Source: Iodobacter violaceini (GTDB lineage: Bacteria > Pseudomonadota > Gammaproteobacteria > Burkholderiales > Chitinibacteraceae). Taken from it: a DNA stretch of 64,000 nucleotides. Position numbers and translations under genes: made by a program. The notes beneath the pieces were generated by a model. It ran no database searches, was not told the DNA's origin, and saw nothing but the letters and a program-made list of their open reading frames with translations. Every line of letters begins with the position of its first letter. The stretch's first letter is position 1. The stretch lies in contig NZ_JAAOLX010000006.1 of assembly GCF_011601265.1 (NCBI RefSeq), forward strand, positions 277,481-341,480. Direction: 5' to 3'. Shown here in pieces: positions 41,322 through 50,379 of this stretch.

Positions 41322-43400
41322 ATGAGTTACAAACCTGCCGATAATCAATTAATGCTGAACCGTGAAATGGGGTTGTTAGAGTTTAATCGTCGGGTATTGG
41401 CCCAGGCGGAAGACGCAAGTAATCCTTTATTAGAACGTTTGAAATTTCTGTGCATTGTGTCATCCAATCTGGACGAGTTTTTTGAAGTACGCGTGGCCTG
41501 GCTTAAAGAAAATATGCGTCATAACCCAACCCGGCTTTTGCCTGAGGGAATGACGCCGCTGCAGGCTTTTGAGCTGGTGGCGCGCGAAGCGCATGATTTG
41601 GTTGATCGTCAGTATGATTTATTACTGGAAGTGATGTTTCCTGCGCTGGCTAAGGAAGGTATTCATTTCTTCCGCCGCAGCGTATGGACAGACGAGCAGC
41701 GCGAGTGGGTGCGTGATTTCTTTTTCCGCGAGCTGATGCCTATTCTCACGCCAATCGGGCTGGATCCTTCGCATCCTTTTCCGCGTGTATTAAATAAGTC
41801 GCTGAATTTTATTGTTGAGCTGGAAGGCAACGATGCCTTTGGCCGCAGCTCGGGCATTGCCATTGTGCAGGCCCCGCGTATTTTGCCGCGCTTTGTAAAA
41901 ATGCCGACCGAGATTTCGGGCGTAGAGCATGGCTTTGTTTTCTTGTCTTCTATTTTGCATGCACATGTGGATGAATTGTTTTCTGGCATGCATGTGCTGG
42001 GTTGTTATCAATTCCGGGTTACGCGTGATTCTGATTTATCGGTGGATGACGATGATCTGAAAGATCTGCGCGCTGCGCTGAAGGGCGAATTGTCGCAGCG
42101 CTCTTATGGCGATGCCGTGCGTTTAGAGGTGGCCGATAATTGCCCTAAGCATTTACAACATTTCTTGCGTGATCAGTTTGGTTTGCAGGATGTGGATCTT
42201 TATCGTGTAAATGGCCCGGTTAATCTGGTGCGCCTGATGCAGGTGCCGGATCAGGTTGATCGCTCAGATTTGAAGTTTGAGCCCTTTATGCCGGGCGTGC
42301 CTGCCGAGCTGCGCAAGCAGCCGGATATGTTTGCCGCTATTCGTCATGGCGATATTCTTTTGCACCACCCCTACCAAAGCTTTACCCCCGTGATTGATTT
42401 GCTGCAACAGGCGGCAAGAGATCCGCAGGTGGTGGCGATCAAAATGACGGTATATCGCACAGGTACAGAATCGGCTTTGATGGAGGCCTTATGCGATGCA
42501 GCCGGGCGCGGTAAAGAGGTGACGGCTGTTGTTGAGCTGATGGCGCGTTTTGATGAAGAAGCCAATATTAACTGGGCCGCCAAGCTGGAGCTGGCGGGTG
42601 TGCACGTAGTGTATGGCGTATATGGCTATAAAACACATGCGAAAATGCTGCTGATTGTGCGCCGCGAAGAAGGAAAACTGCGCCGCTACACCCACGTTGG
42701 CACGGGTAATTACCATCCGCGCACCACAAAGCTTTATACCGATTTTGGTTTGATGACCATTAATGAAGAAATTGTCAGCGATGTAAATGATGTGTTTATG
42801 CAGCTTACCGGGCTTGGCCTGGCGGGGGATCATCATCAGCTGTGGCAGGCACCGTTTACCTTGCAGCCGAATATTTTAAAGTATATCGATAAAGAAATTG
42901 TCCACGCTAAAGCAGGCCGCAAGGCGGTGATTATCGCCAAGATGAATGCTTTGCTTGAGCCTACCGTGATTGATAAGCTTTATCAGGCATCGCAAGCCGG
43001 CGTTACGGTTCATTTGATTGTTCGCGGCGTTTGCGCCTTGCGCCCGGGTATTCCGGGAGTATCAGAAAACATCCGTGTGCGCTCAATTGTGGGGCGTTTA
43101 TTAGAACATCACCGCGTTTTCTATTTTTATAATGGCGGTGCAGAGGATGTTTATCTTTCTTCGGCAGACTGGATGGGGCGTAATTTATTCCGCCGCATTG
43201 AAATTGCGTTTCCAATCTTAGATCCAAAAGTAAAACGCCGTGTGATTCGTGAAAGCTTGCGCCCAAGCCTGGTAGATAACACCCAGGCTTGGGAAATGCA
43301 GTCTGATGGCCGCTATCGTCGTAAGACTGCGCGAGGCGGTAAGGTGCGCTCTTCACAAGCAACATTATTGGCTGAGTTAACAGCTAAACCACGCAATTAA
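41322..43400 (+). CDS. ppk1: Polyphosphate kinase 1
   Basis: A 692-residue enzyme making polyphosphate from ATP. The N-terminal NREMGLLEFNRRVLAQAED and FLCIVSSNLDEFFEVRV are typical. The autophosphorylated histidine is His439 in YKTHAKMLLIVRREEG, and a second phospholipase-D-like HxK motif region follows near VFYFYNGGAEDVYLSSADWMGRNLFRRIE. The ATG at 41322 is used (a GTG directly precedes it). The 260-bp upstream region contains a CGGGC/GCCCG hairpin but no convincing Pho box. sixA follows after 8 bp. Confidence 0.96.
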   Translation: MSYKPADNQLMLNREMGLLEFNRRVLAQAEDASNPLLERLKFLCIVSSNLDEFFEVRVAWLKENMRHNPTRLLPEGMTPLQAFELVAREAHDLVDRQYDLLLEVMFPALAKEGIHFFRRSVWTDEQREWVRDFFFRELMPILTPIGLDPSHPFPRVLNKSLNFIVELEGNDAFGRSSGIAIVQAPRILPRFVKMPTEISGVEHGFVFLSSILHAHVDELFSGMHVLGCYQFRVTRDSDLSVDDDDLKDLRAALKGELSQRSYGDAVRLEVADNCPKHLQHFLRDQFGLQDVDLYRVNGPVNLVRLMQVPDQVDRSDLKFEPFMPGVPAELRKQPDMFAAIRHGDILLHHPYQSFTPVIDLLQQAARDPQVVAIKMTVYRTGTESALMEALCDAAGRGKEVTAVVELMARFDEEANINWAAKLELAGVHVVYGVYGYKTHAKMLLIVRREEGKLRRYTHVGTGNYHPRTTKLYTDFGLMTINEEIVSDVNDVFMQLTGLGLAGDHHQLWQAPFTLQPNILKYIDKEIVHAKAGRKAVIIAKMNALLEPTVIDKLYQASQAGVTVHLIVRGVCALRPGIPGVSENIRVRSIVGRLLEHHRVFYFYNGGAEDVYLSSADWMGRNLFRRIEIAFPILDPKVKRRVIRESLRPSLVDNTQAWEMQSDGRYRRKTARGGKVRSSQATLLAELTAKPRN

Positions 43401-43408
43401 GGGCGACT

Positions 43409-43867
43409 GTGGATTTAATTTTGTGGCGTCATGCTGAAGCAGAGGAGGGGGCAGATGATCTGCGTCGTCCTCTGACAGCGAAAGGGCGTAAGCAGGCAGA
43501 GAAAATGGCGGCATGGCTGAGTAAGCGCCTTGATGGCGGGGCAATCACCATTATTGCCAGCGAGGCGGTGCGCAGCCAGGAAACGGCCAGGGCTTTAAGT
43601 AAGCAATTTAAAATTGATGCAAGGTTGAACCCCGGTGTTTTATGCGGCTCTTATTTGGAAGTGTGTAACTGGCCAAGGGAGCCGGGAAAGACCATTGTGC
43701 TGGTTGGGCATCAGCCAGAGCTGGGCCGTGCTGCAGCCGTGATTATGGCGGGTAAAGAGCACGATTGGGAGCTGCGCCGGGGTGGTTGCTGGTGGTTGCA
43801 GAGGCGGGTTAAGGAAGGACAGATCAGCTATTTATTACGAATGGTGATGTCGCCGGATTTACTGTAA
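43409..43867 (+). CDS. sixA: SixA-type phosphohistidine phosphatase
   Basis: A 152-residue histidine phosphatase. The catalytic LWRHAEAEEG (Arg7, His8) is at the N-terminus, followed by DDLRRPLTAKGRKQAEKMAAWL, the second arginine in ASEAVRSQETA and VLVGHQPEL with the second catalytic His. SixA removes phosphate from histidine of Hpt domains and of PTS proteins in E. coli. It starts at GTG 43409, 8 bp after ppk1, and is probably co-transcribed with it. A link to the PTS in this window is possible but unproven. Confidence 0.9.
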   Translation: MDLILWRHAEAEEGADDLRRPLTAKGRKQAEKMAAWLSKRLDGGAITIIASEAVRSQETARALSKQFKIDARLNPGVLCGSYLEVCNWPREPGKTIVLVGHQPELGRAAAVIMAGKEHDWELRRGGCWWLQRRVKEGQISYLLRMVMSPDLL

Positions 43868-44004
43868 TACTTGTTTCATTAGAATTTCATGTTACTGAAA
43901 TAGAAAGTTTATTATTTGTTTCAAGTCAATTTTAGGCTAATGATGTCAATGTATTGTGTTAATATCAAGTAATATGCTATTGCAAATTACTCGGGGGCAA
44001 TAAA

Positions 44005-44163
44005 ATGCTAACTAATACGCAAGTCCGTAAACCCGTTGTTCCTCCTGGCCATATTTCTCCTGCGCCTGATTTTTTTGAGCGTAATAAGGGATCTGCTCCA
44101 TTTTCATGGATCACCTTCTCTGATGAGAAAAAACCAGCTGCACCGCCACCTCATAAAAAATAA
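44005..44163 (+). CDS. Small proline-rich protein, 52 residues, unknown
   Basis: A small open frame with a strong GGGGG ribosome binding site 7 bp before the ATG and a terminator 12 bp after the stop. The product is MLTNTQVRKPVVPPGHISPA through FSWITFSDEKKPAAPPPHKK. It is rich in Pro and Lys and has no signal peptide or transmembrane helix. The 137 bp upstream are very A/T-rich, as expected of a separate promoter. I recognise no family. Translation signals and terminator support a real gene. Confidence 0.65.
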   Translation: MLTNTQVRKPVVPPGHISPAPDFFERNKGSAPFSWITFSDEKKPAAPPPHKK

Positions 44164-44175
44164 GAGCTCAATACG

Positions 44176-44207
44176 CAAAACGGCTGCAATCAATGCAGCC
44201 GTTTTTT
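44176..44207. terminator. Terminator after the small gene and hemY
   Basis: AAAACGGCTGCA-ATCAA-TGCAGCCGTTTT, perfect 12-bp stem with T-run. It is positioned to serve the 52-residue gene and possibly the convergent hemY transcript. Confidence 0.88.
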
Positions 44208-44233
44208 ATTGCCTGTTGCGGTTCAATCGTGCT

Positions 44234-45439
44234 TTAAATCAGGCTGGCCTGGGGTAATGCCAGTGCCAGGCTTGCCTGGTAATGCCGGCTGGCGGCATCG
44301 TTTTTATCGAGCGAATCCAGTAATTCTGCCAGCTCTGCATGGGCCACAGCGGTAGGGTGTACAGCAATACTTGCTTCAAGATAGGTTTGCGCTTTACCCC
44401 AAAGGGCACTGGCACGGCAGAGCCTGCCAAGTGTCAGCAGCAGCAAATGATCTTCAGGATGCTGCTTAAGCCAAAGCTCGGCCTGTTGCAGCTGGGAAAT
44501 AAGGGCTTCCCCGGTCAGCCCCAGCGAGCCATAGCGGCCAGCCAGGGTGCCGGACCATTCGTTTCTGAGGGTTTCTTCCAGCAGGCTGCGGGCCATTGCG
44601 GGCTCTCCCTGCTGTTTGTAGCTGTCTGTCACCGCTTCGATCAGCTGTGGCAAGGCTTTATCGTGGGCTGGCAGCTTATTCCACCAGTCTTTCAGCTGAT
44701 GGCTGGATAAAGGTTGTTGTCTCAGCTTGAGCAGATAGGCTTGGTTGCGAATGCGTCTGGCCTGTTCGGCATCAACCGCTTCACTTTTGGCTAACTGTTC
44801 TACCAATCGTAATACGGCATCCGGGTTTTCTTCTCGCAGGCGTAAACGCAGCTCCAGCTGCAGGGCAGCGGTCAGCTTGGGTGAGATTTGCTTGGCTGCG
44901 GCAAGCGCATTGCCTGCATCGGTATAGCGGCGCTCATCCAGGTACAGCTCGGCAGCCATCATTGCTGCGGCTAAGTGCTGGTTGCCAAATCGTTGCTGAA
45001 GTTTGTCCAGATACTGATCGCGGCGGGCAAAATCACGCATTTGATGCGCGGCACGTGTGGCAAGCAGCGCATTAACGGCAAAAGCATCATTGTTTTCGCT
45101 GTTATTCAGCGCTTCGCTGGCCAAACGTTCGGCGCGCTGATAGCGGCCTTCAAAAAAAGCTAAACGCGCTTCGCGCTCCAGCTGAATTGAGGCATCTCTT
45201 TGCTGGCGTTCGCGGTATTGCTTTACCTTGTGTGGCAGGCCGCCCAGCTCTGCAACTACACGAAGCAGCAGATAGAGCAGGGCAATGGTCGCCAGTGTCA
45301 GCATTGCAAATACATTCAGCGAGATTTCAATCCGCCATGGCGGCAGGAACAGCAGCACATAGCCAGTATTAAGCTGGGCAAACAGCGTCAGCCCCACGGC
45401 CAGCGCAAACAGAGCGATGATCCAAAGCAGAATTCTCAT
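44234..45439 (-). CDS. hemY: HemY-like protein of the hemCDXY operon
   Basis: A 401-residue inner-membrane protein. Two N-terminal helices (ILLWIIALFALAVGLTLFAQL, FAMLTLATIALLYLLLRVV) are followed by a cytoplasmic or periplasmic TPR-like helical array from about residue 85. The name is historical: this proteobacterial HemY is unrelated to the Gram-positive protoporphyrinogen oxidase HemY, and a separate hemJ at 2.4 kb can supply that activity. It overlaps hemX by 4 bp. Confidence 0.92.
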   Translation of the reverse strand: MRILLWIIALFALAVGLTLFAQLNTGYVLLFLPPWRIEISLNVFAMLTLATIALLYLLLRVVAELGGLPHKVKQYRERQQRDASIQLEREARLAFFEGRYQRAERLASEALNNSENNDAFAVNALLATRAAHQMRDFARRDQYLDKLQQRFGNQHLAAAMMAAELYLDERRYTDAGNALAAAKQISPKLTAALQLELRLRLREENPDAVLRLVEQLAKSEAVDAEQARRIRNQAYLLKLRQQPLSSHQLKDWWNKLPAHDKALPQLIEAVTDSYKQQGEPAMARSLLEETLRNEWSGTLAGRYGSLGLTGEALISQLQQAELWLKQHPEDHLLLLTLGRLCRASALWGKAQTYLEASIAVHPTAVAHAELAELLDSLDKNDAASRHYQASLALALPQASLI

Positions 45440-46476
45440 TGCTTGGCCCTTTCTGCAATGGTACGGGCGCTGCGTACTGCCGCCAGGCTCGTACCGAGTT
45501 CCGGCAGCTGAATTGCCAGATCTTGCGCTGCTAACTGTTTTAGCGTGGCAATCGATGTGGCTGTTTGCGGCGCTTTTTTATCGAAGTATTGTTCTAAATA
45601 ACGCAGGGCAGCCGCAATATCGCCACGGTAGCTGGCTTCATCTTTAAGCAGCAGGGACGTACGTGCATCCAGCAGCCTGAGCTTGATGTTTTCCCGCAGG
45701 AAAAAGCTTTGTTCCGGTGAAAGCAACATGGCTTCTGGTTTGTCCATGCGGCGGATCTGGATCAGCTGCTTAAGCTGTTGCCAGATTTCATCAGAAAAAT
45801 TGGCCAGGGGGGTAGTACTGGCTGATGCTTTGACCGCAGGCGCCGCCTGGCGATAGCCATCAATTGCCAGAGGCAGGTCTTCCAGGCCTTTAATCAGGCT
45901 GTCTAATTTGGCGCTGATCCCAATGATATCTACATAGGGCAGGGCTTTAAGGGTATCAATATCACGGGTAATGCTCTGACGCAGGCTGATCAGCTCCGGG
46001 CGGTTCAGCTGCGCGAGTTTTTGGTCGATATTCGCCAGTGCAAGCAGCGCGCCATTTACATTGCCGCCTAATTGCAGTTGCTGGCTGGCAAAGCCAAGGA
46101 TTTGTTCTATTTCAGAAAGGGCACGATGGGTTTCATTATGGGTAAGCGCCTCATACATATTATTCAGCGCTTGCTGCTGGCTGAGCGATTCCGCTTGTTT
46201 GGCATCCAGAAGTGCCAGTTTGGCGCTAAATTGCTCCTGCAATTTAGCGCTGCTTGCCAGCTGCTGGCTGAACTCAGCAGTGCTGTTTTTATTGGCGGCC
46301 AGCTGACGGCTTACTTCAAGCTTGAATTGCTCCATGGCTTGCTGCTGATAAAGCCAGACACCCGCTGTAGCAATCAAGGCTACGCTGCCAAGCACAATAG
46401 CGGTCTGCGGAACGAAGCGACGGTCAGGCGTTTGCAGTGCCGCCGCGAGCGAGTCTTGTGAAGTATCCTGAGTCAT
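45436..46476 (-). CDS. hemX: HemX-like membrane protein
   Basis: A 346-residue protein with one N-terminal transmembrane helix (TAIVLGSVALIATAGVWLYQQ) and long helical stretches (residues about 50-110) likely to be coiled coil. It is always linked to hemCD in proteobacteria; a direct enzymatic role has not been shown and it may serve a scaffold role. The ATG at 46476 overlaps the hemD stop as ATGA, which fixes the start. Confidence 0.9.
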   Translation of the reverse strand: MTQDTSQDSLAAALQTPDRRFVPQTAIVLGSVALIATAGVWLYQQQAMEQFKLEVSRQLAANKNSTAEFSQQLASSAKLQEQFSAKLALLDAKQAESLSQQQALNNMYEALTHNETHRALSEIEQILGFASQQLQLGGNVNGALLALANIDQKLAQLNRPELISLRQSITRDIDTLKALPYVDIIGISAKLDSLIKGLEDLPLAIDGYRQAAPAVKASASTTPLANFSDEIWQQLKQLIQIRRMDKPEAMLLSPEQSFFLRENIKLRLLDARTSLLLKDEASYRGDIAAALRYLEQYFDKKAPQTATSIATLKQLAAQDLAIQLPELGTSLAAVRSARTIAERAKQ

Positions 46477-47246
46477 TTTGATTCCTGGCGGGGTTTTGTG
46501 AAGTGCTGACAAATGCCATGCAAAATACCGCTATCCCCTGCATTCGTAAGTTCTATTTGTTTTGCACCCAAAGCGATTAGCGTCTGTGCAATACGCGGAT
46601 GGGGTACGAAATATATGCGTGATTGTAACGCTTGCAGCGCCTTGCCTCCAGCGAGCTGGAATAAGTGTTGCGCTGCTTCCGAGCTGGATATGACGATGCC
46701 ATCGCAGCCACTGCTCAATTGGGCATTTAAATGCTCCGGATCGAAGCGGGGAGGCTGTCTTTGGTATGCGGTAATGATAGTCAGCAGCGCGCCACGCTCT
46801 TGTAAGGCTTTTGGTAATAATTCACGTCCGCCATTACCGCGAAATATCACCAGCTTTTTACCTGCTAAAAATTGCATTCTGGTTTCTTGCAGCAGGCCTT
46901 CACTATCAAATTGTACGGCAGGGCAGATAATATCCTGCACCCCAAGTGCGCTTGCCCGCCGCTCGCTGCCCGGCCCCACCACCGCGACGGGCAGGTTTTT
47001 GGGCCATGGTGCGGGCAAATGTGCAAATATGGCGTCAAGCGCGGATGGGCTGATAAAAACGGCCAGATCAAATTGCTCAATTTGAGCTAAAGCGGCCTGC
47101 AGCGGCGCAGGATCGTCAGGCGGAGCGATTTCCAGCAGCGGCAGCGGCAGTACTTCTGCACCTGCGGCTTGCAGCAAAGCAATTAAATCTGCTGCTTGCT
47201 GTCTGGGACGGGTTACCCACAGGCGCAGGCCGCTCAGTGTTTGCAT
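46473..47246 (-). CDS. hemD: Uroporphyrinogen-III synthase
   Basis: A 257-residue two-domain protein. The N-terminal RLWVTRPRQQAADLIALLQAAGAEVLPLPLLEIAPPDDPA is characteristic, as are FISPSALDAIF and VVGPGSERRASALG. HemD cyclises hydroxymethylbilane with inversion of ring D. It overlaps hemC (TAATG) and hemX (ATGA), so the order hemC-hemD-hemX-hemY is one coupled operon. Confidence 0.93.
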   Translation of the reverse strand: MQTLSGLRLWVTRPRQQAADLIALLQAAGAEVLPLPLLEIAPPDDPAPLQAALAQIEQFDLAVFISPSALDAIFAHLPAPWPKNLPVAVVGPGSERRASALGVQDIICPAVQFDSEGLLQETRMQFLAGKKLVIFRGNGGRELLPKALQERGALLTIITAYQRQPPRFDPEHLNAQLSSGCDGIVISSSEAAQHLFQLAGGKALQALQSRIYFVPHPRIAQTLIALGAKQIELTNAGDSGILHGICQHFTKPRQESK

Positions 47247-48187
47247 TATTCTGCGGCTGCAGCGGCCAGACTCTTCAGAATCTCAGTCGCGCCTTCGGTA
47301 CAGAGCAGTTCGGCTACCTGTAAACCCAGCCCATTGGCGGCGGCTAAAGAGCCATTGCCTTCGGCGTAGATAATATCGCTGCCATCGGGGTTAGCAATAA
47401 AGGCACGCAGGCGTAAAAAGCCATCATCTTCTTCGGCAAAAGCGCCTAATGGAATCTGGCATGAGCCACCCAGACGGCGGGATAAAGAGCGCTCTGCAGT
47501 TACACAGGCTGCCGTTGCCGCGTGGTTAAAGGGGGCGAGCAGCGAAATCAGATCAGCGCGATCGCTGCGTACCTCAATGCCCAGTGCACCCTGGCCCGGA
47601 GACGGCAGGCTGTCGGCAGGTGAAATTGCGCTTTTAATCCGGCTGGCTAAACCCAGACGAATCAGGCCTGCTGAGGCCAGAATAATGGCGTCGTATTCAC
47701 CTGCATCCAGCTTGCCCAGACGCGTGCCCACATTGCCGCGTAAAGGCTTAATGACTAAATGCGGAAAACGGGCGCGTAATTGTGATTCGCGGCGCAGGCT
47801 TGAAGTGCCCACGACACAGCCAGGCGTTAATTGATCGAGTGAATCGTATTTATTAGAAACAAAGGCATCGCGCGGATCTTCCCGCTCGCCAATGGCGGCC
47901 AGCGTAAAGCCTTCGGGCAAAACCATCGGTACGTCTTTCATCGAATGCACGGCCAGATCGGCACGGCCTTCGGTAATGGCGGTTTCCAGCTCTTTAACAA
48001 ACAGGCCTTTGCCGCCAATTTTATTCAGGGTTACATCTAAAATCCGGTCGCCCTGCGTGGTCATGCCGAGTAATTCAACCTGAAGCTCAGGATAAAGCGC
48101 CTCAAGCCTCGCCTTTACGTGGTTGGCCTGCCAGAGCGCAAGCGGGCTTTCGCGGGTGGCGATAACAAGGCGGTTAGGTTGAGTCAC
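47246..48187 (-). CDS. hemC: Porphobilinogen deaminase
   Basis: A 313-residue enzyme that polymerises four porphobilinogens. The N-terminal [24 protein letters not shown] is characteristic, [14 protein letters not shown] includes the catalytic Asp, and [17 protein letters not shown] carries the cysteine holding the dipyrromethane cofactor. It is the first gene of hemCDXY. With hemL and hemJ in the same window, five genes of tetrapyrrole synthesis or its operon are nearby. Confidence 0.96.
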   Translation of the reverse strand: MTQPNRLVIATRESPLALWQANHVKARLEALYPELQVELLGMTTQGDRILDVTLNKIGGKGLFVKELETAITEGRADLAVHSMKDVPMVLPEGFTLAAIGEREDPRDAFVSNKYDSLDQLTPGCVVGTSSLRRESQLRARFPHLVIKPLRGNVGTRLGKLDAGEYDAIILASAGLIRLGLASRIKSAISPADSLPSPGQGALGIEVRSDRADLISLLAPFNHAATAACVTAERSLSRRLGGSCQIPLGAFAEEDDGFLRLRAFIANPDGSDIIYAEGNGSLAAANGLGLQVAELLCTEGATEILKSLAAAAAE

Positions 48188-48254
48188 TTGCGTATCCTTT
48201 AGCGTGATTGCATACAGGGACGCATTCTATCATTAGCTGATGCCTTGGTTGGCT

Positions 48255-50282
48255 TCAGTGTTTACGCGGCTCAAAGACTGAAAGCGGTGGGTGTAATTCG
48301 ATTTCTAATTCCACCAGATCAATTTCTTCGATGGGTTCGGCTTCTTCAAGTGAAACAGGCGCTTTGATTTCAGTTGGCCCGATTTTTTCATAATCAACCG
48401 GCGATTCGATCTCAAGAATTTCTGTATTTTCAAATGAAAGTGGCGCTTCAAGCTCTATGGGCTTGGTTTCTTCAAAGGAAAGCGATGCTTCTGCTTCCAC
48501 CGCTTCCACCGCTTCCACCGCTTCCACTGCTTCCACTGCTTCTTCTAGCGGCAAAGAGGCTTCTATTGTTTCTTCATTGTTTTGTAATGAAATATCCAGG
48601 GGGCTGCCTGCATCTTCTTCAAGAGAGAATTCCAGCGGGGGCAGATCCAGCGAAATGATTTGCGGGGGTGTTATGGATGAGGCTGGCTTTGCTGGTGGTT
48701 CTTCAGCGGCTGGCGCAGATAAAAACTCCATCAGCATGGCGTCTTGCGCGCTTAATGGCTCGGCAGCAATGGGCCCGGGTGCGGGCAGCGGGGGCTGCTG
48801 AGGGCTGGTCTCCGCCTCAGGGTGTTCTTCAATCGCCGGCTCAGCAATGGTTTCTGCCCTGTCTTCGTGAGCGCTGTATAGTGGGTTTTCCGGATCCAGC
48901 CGGTAGCCAATATTGCGGACCAGCGCCCAGTCGTCTGCATCGCCGCCCAGATCATGGAAGCGCCTTGCCAGCTGGGCATATTCAGTTTTCATGCCTTGCT
49001 GGCGTAAAACGCGGAACAGCAGCAGCCATGGCTCACTATCGGCCTCGTTTTCGTCGATCGTCTGATAAAGAAGCTCAATGGCCTGATCGGTTTCACCCTG
49101 GGCCACCAGTAATTGCGCACGCTCCAGTGTGGCGCTGCCGTCTTCTTCTTCCTGCACTTCAATGCCGCCGTAGAACAGCTGGCTGTGGCGGAAAAGAGAA
49201 TGCTCATCCGCGTCTGCGGCGGCAGGTTTAATGATTTTGGGACCAGTACGAGAGATAGGAGAAATCGCGCTTTCTGCATCTGCGTCCCAGCTGGTTTGAT
49301 TTTGCTGGCGGCGGCGCAGCCATAAGCCCGCCCCGGCTGCGGCAGCTAATGCGGCAATCACGGCGGCCATCCACCAGCTGTTGCCTGCAGAACCATCTGC
49401 TGTTGTGCGTTTGGGGGCTGCGGGTGCCGGCGCTTCAGAAGGTGCTGGCGGAGCTGCGCTGCTGATATTCAGGGTGGCAACCGGAGAGCTTGTGGGCTCT
49501 GGCGTGCTGCTTGTTGCTACAGCGCTTGCACCGCTTAAAGCCTGCAGATGCAACATGGATTGTTGCAGGCGCAGCATTTCTGATTGCAACTGCTCTTGCA
49601 AGCTTTGCATCATGGCGATTTTGGTTTTCAGCTCTTCCGGGCTAAGTACTTCAGGCGCCTGGTTTTTAAAGCTTAATTCGCTTTCAATCCGCAGCTGGCC
49701 ATTGCTGGCAGGCAAAGAGGGCTGTATTTCAGCAGGTTTTTGCTTGCTTTGGACAACCGTTGTCTGGCTGTTTGTGTCTTTACTGGCACTGACGGGCTTT
49801 GCTGCACGACGGGGGCGGCTGGCTGTGGTGCTGATTACAGGGCGGGCTGCGGCGTGTGTTTCTTCTGCAACACTTGGAAGGGTGAGCGGCGCAGGATCTA
49901 AAAACACGGTGTAGCTGCGTTGCAGCAGCTGGCCCTTGCACTCCATTTTTATACTGAAGCCTGCCACAGGCTCATTTACAACATCGGCAGACTGAATCAG
50001 GATCTGCCCGCCGCGCTCTTTAGCCAGCAGGCGCAGTGAGGCCTGGCCTAAGCCTGGCAGTTCGTTGGCAGGGGCGACGATACTTAGTTTGCTGCAGTCT
50101 TCTGCTAAGCCATCTTCAGGGGCAAGCTGGTAACTTACAGTGCCCCGAAACCGCTGGCCAACGGCGGATTGAATGTTCAGCTCCCCCAGCGTCAGGGCTG
50201 CAGCAGGCTCGCTCACGACCAGAGCAAGACACAGCATCTTCCAGCTAAACTGCAGCTTGAGAGGGGGAGTGTTTATCATCAT
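48255..50282 (-). CDS. fimV: FimV/HubP-like peptidoglycan-associated polar protein
   Basis: A 675-residue protein. A signal peptide ends at about residue 28 (PAAA), followed by the FimV N-terminal domain ALTLGELNIQSAVGQRFRGTVSYQL. A coiled coil (EELKTKIAMMQSLQEQLQSEMLRLQQ) precedes a Pro/Ala/Ser-rich linker and one transmembrane helix (SWWMAAVIAALAAAAGAGLWLRR). The cytoplasmic tail is acidic and has TPR-like FimV repeats (LLVAQGETDQAIELLYQTI). FimV proteins support type IV pili and polar organisation. No LysM domain is evident. A five-fold 9-bp repeat encodes an EAV tract near the C-terminus. The start is uncertain between adjacent ATGs at 50282 and 50279. Confidence 0.85.
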   Translation of the reverse strand: MMINTPPLKLQFSWKMLCLALVVSEPAAALTLGELNIQSAVGQRFRGTVSYQLAPEDGLAEDCSKLSIVAPANELPGLGQASLRLLAKERGGQILIQSADVVNEPVAGFSIKMECKGQLLQRSYTVFLDPAPLTLPSVAEETHAAARPVISTTASRPRRAAKPVSASKDTNSQTTVVQSKQKPAEIQPSLPASNGQLRIESELSFKNQAPEVLSPEELKTKIAMMQSLQEQLQSEMLRLQQSMLHLQALSGASAVATSSTPEPTSSPVATLNISSAAPPAPSEAPAPAAPKRTTADGSAGNSWWMAAVIAALAAAAGAGLWLRRRQQNQTSWDADAESAISPISRTGPKIIKPAAADADEHSLFRHSQLFYGGIEVQEEEDGSATLERAQLLVAQGETDQAIELLYQTIDENEADSEPWLLLFRVLRQQGMKTEYAQLARRFHDLGGDADDWALVRNIGYRLDPENPLYSAHEDRAETIAEPAIEEHPEAETSPQQPPLPAPGPIAAEPLSAQDAMLMEFLSAPAAEEPPAKPASSITPPQIISLDLPPLEFSLEEDAGSPLDISLQNNEETIEASLPLEEAVEAVEAVEAVEAVEAEASLSFEETKPIELEAPLSFENTEILEIESPVDYEKIGPTEIKAPVSLEEAEPIEEIDLVELEIELHPPLSVFEPRKH
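48493..48537 (-). repeat. Five tandem 9-bp repeats inside fimV
   Basis: GCTTCCACC repeats three times and GCTTCCACT twice (plus strand) without interruption, encoding Glu-Ala-Val in the acidic tail. Units are multiples of 3, so expansion would stay in frame. Confidence 0.9.
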
Positions 50283-50379
50283 TAATTGAGTAAGCCGTTT
50301 AAATGCCAAGTAGATGTAATTTAACGCTGTAGCTGGACTGTAGACTATTTACTTAGGGCTGACAAAGAGAGTGTCAGAA

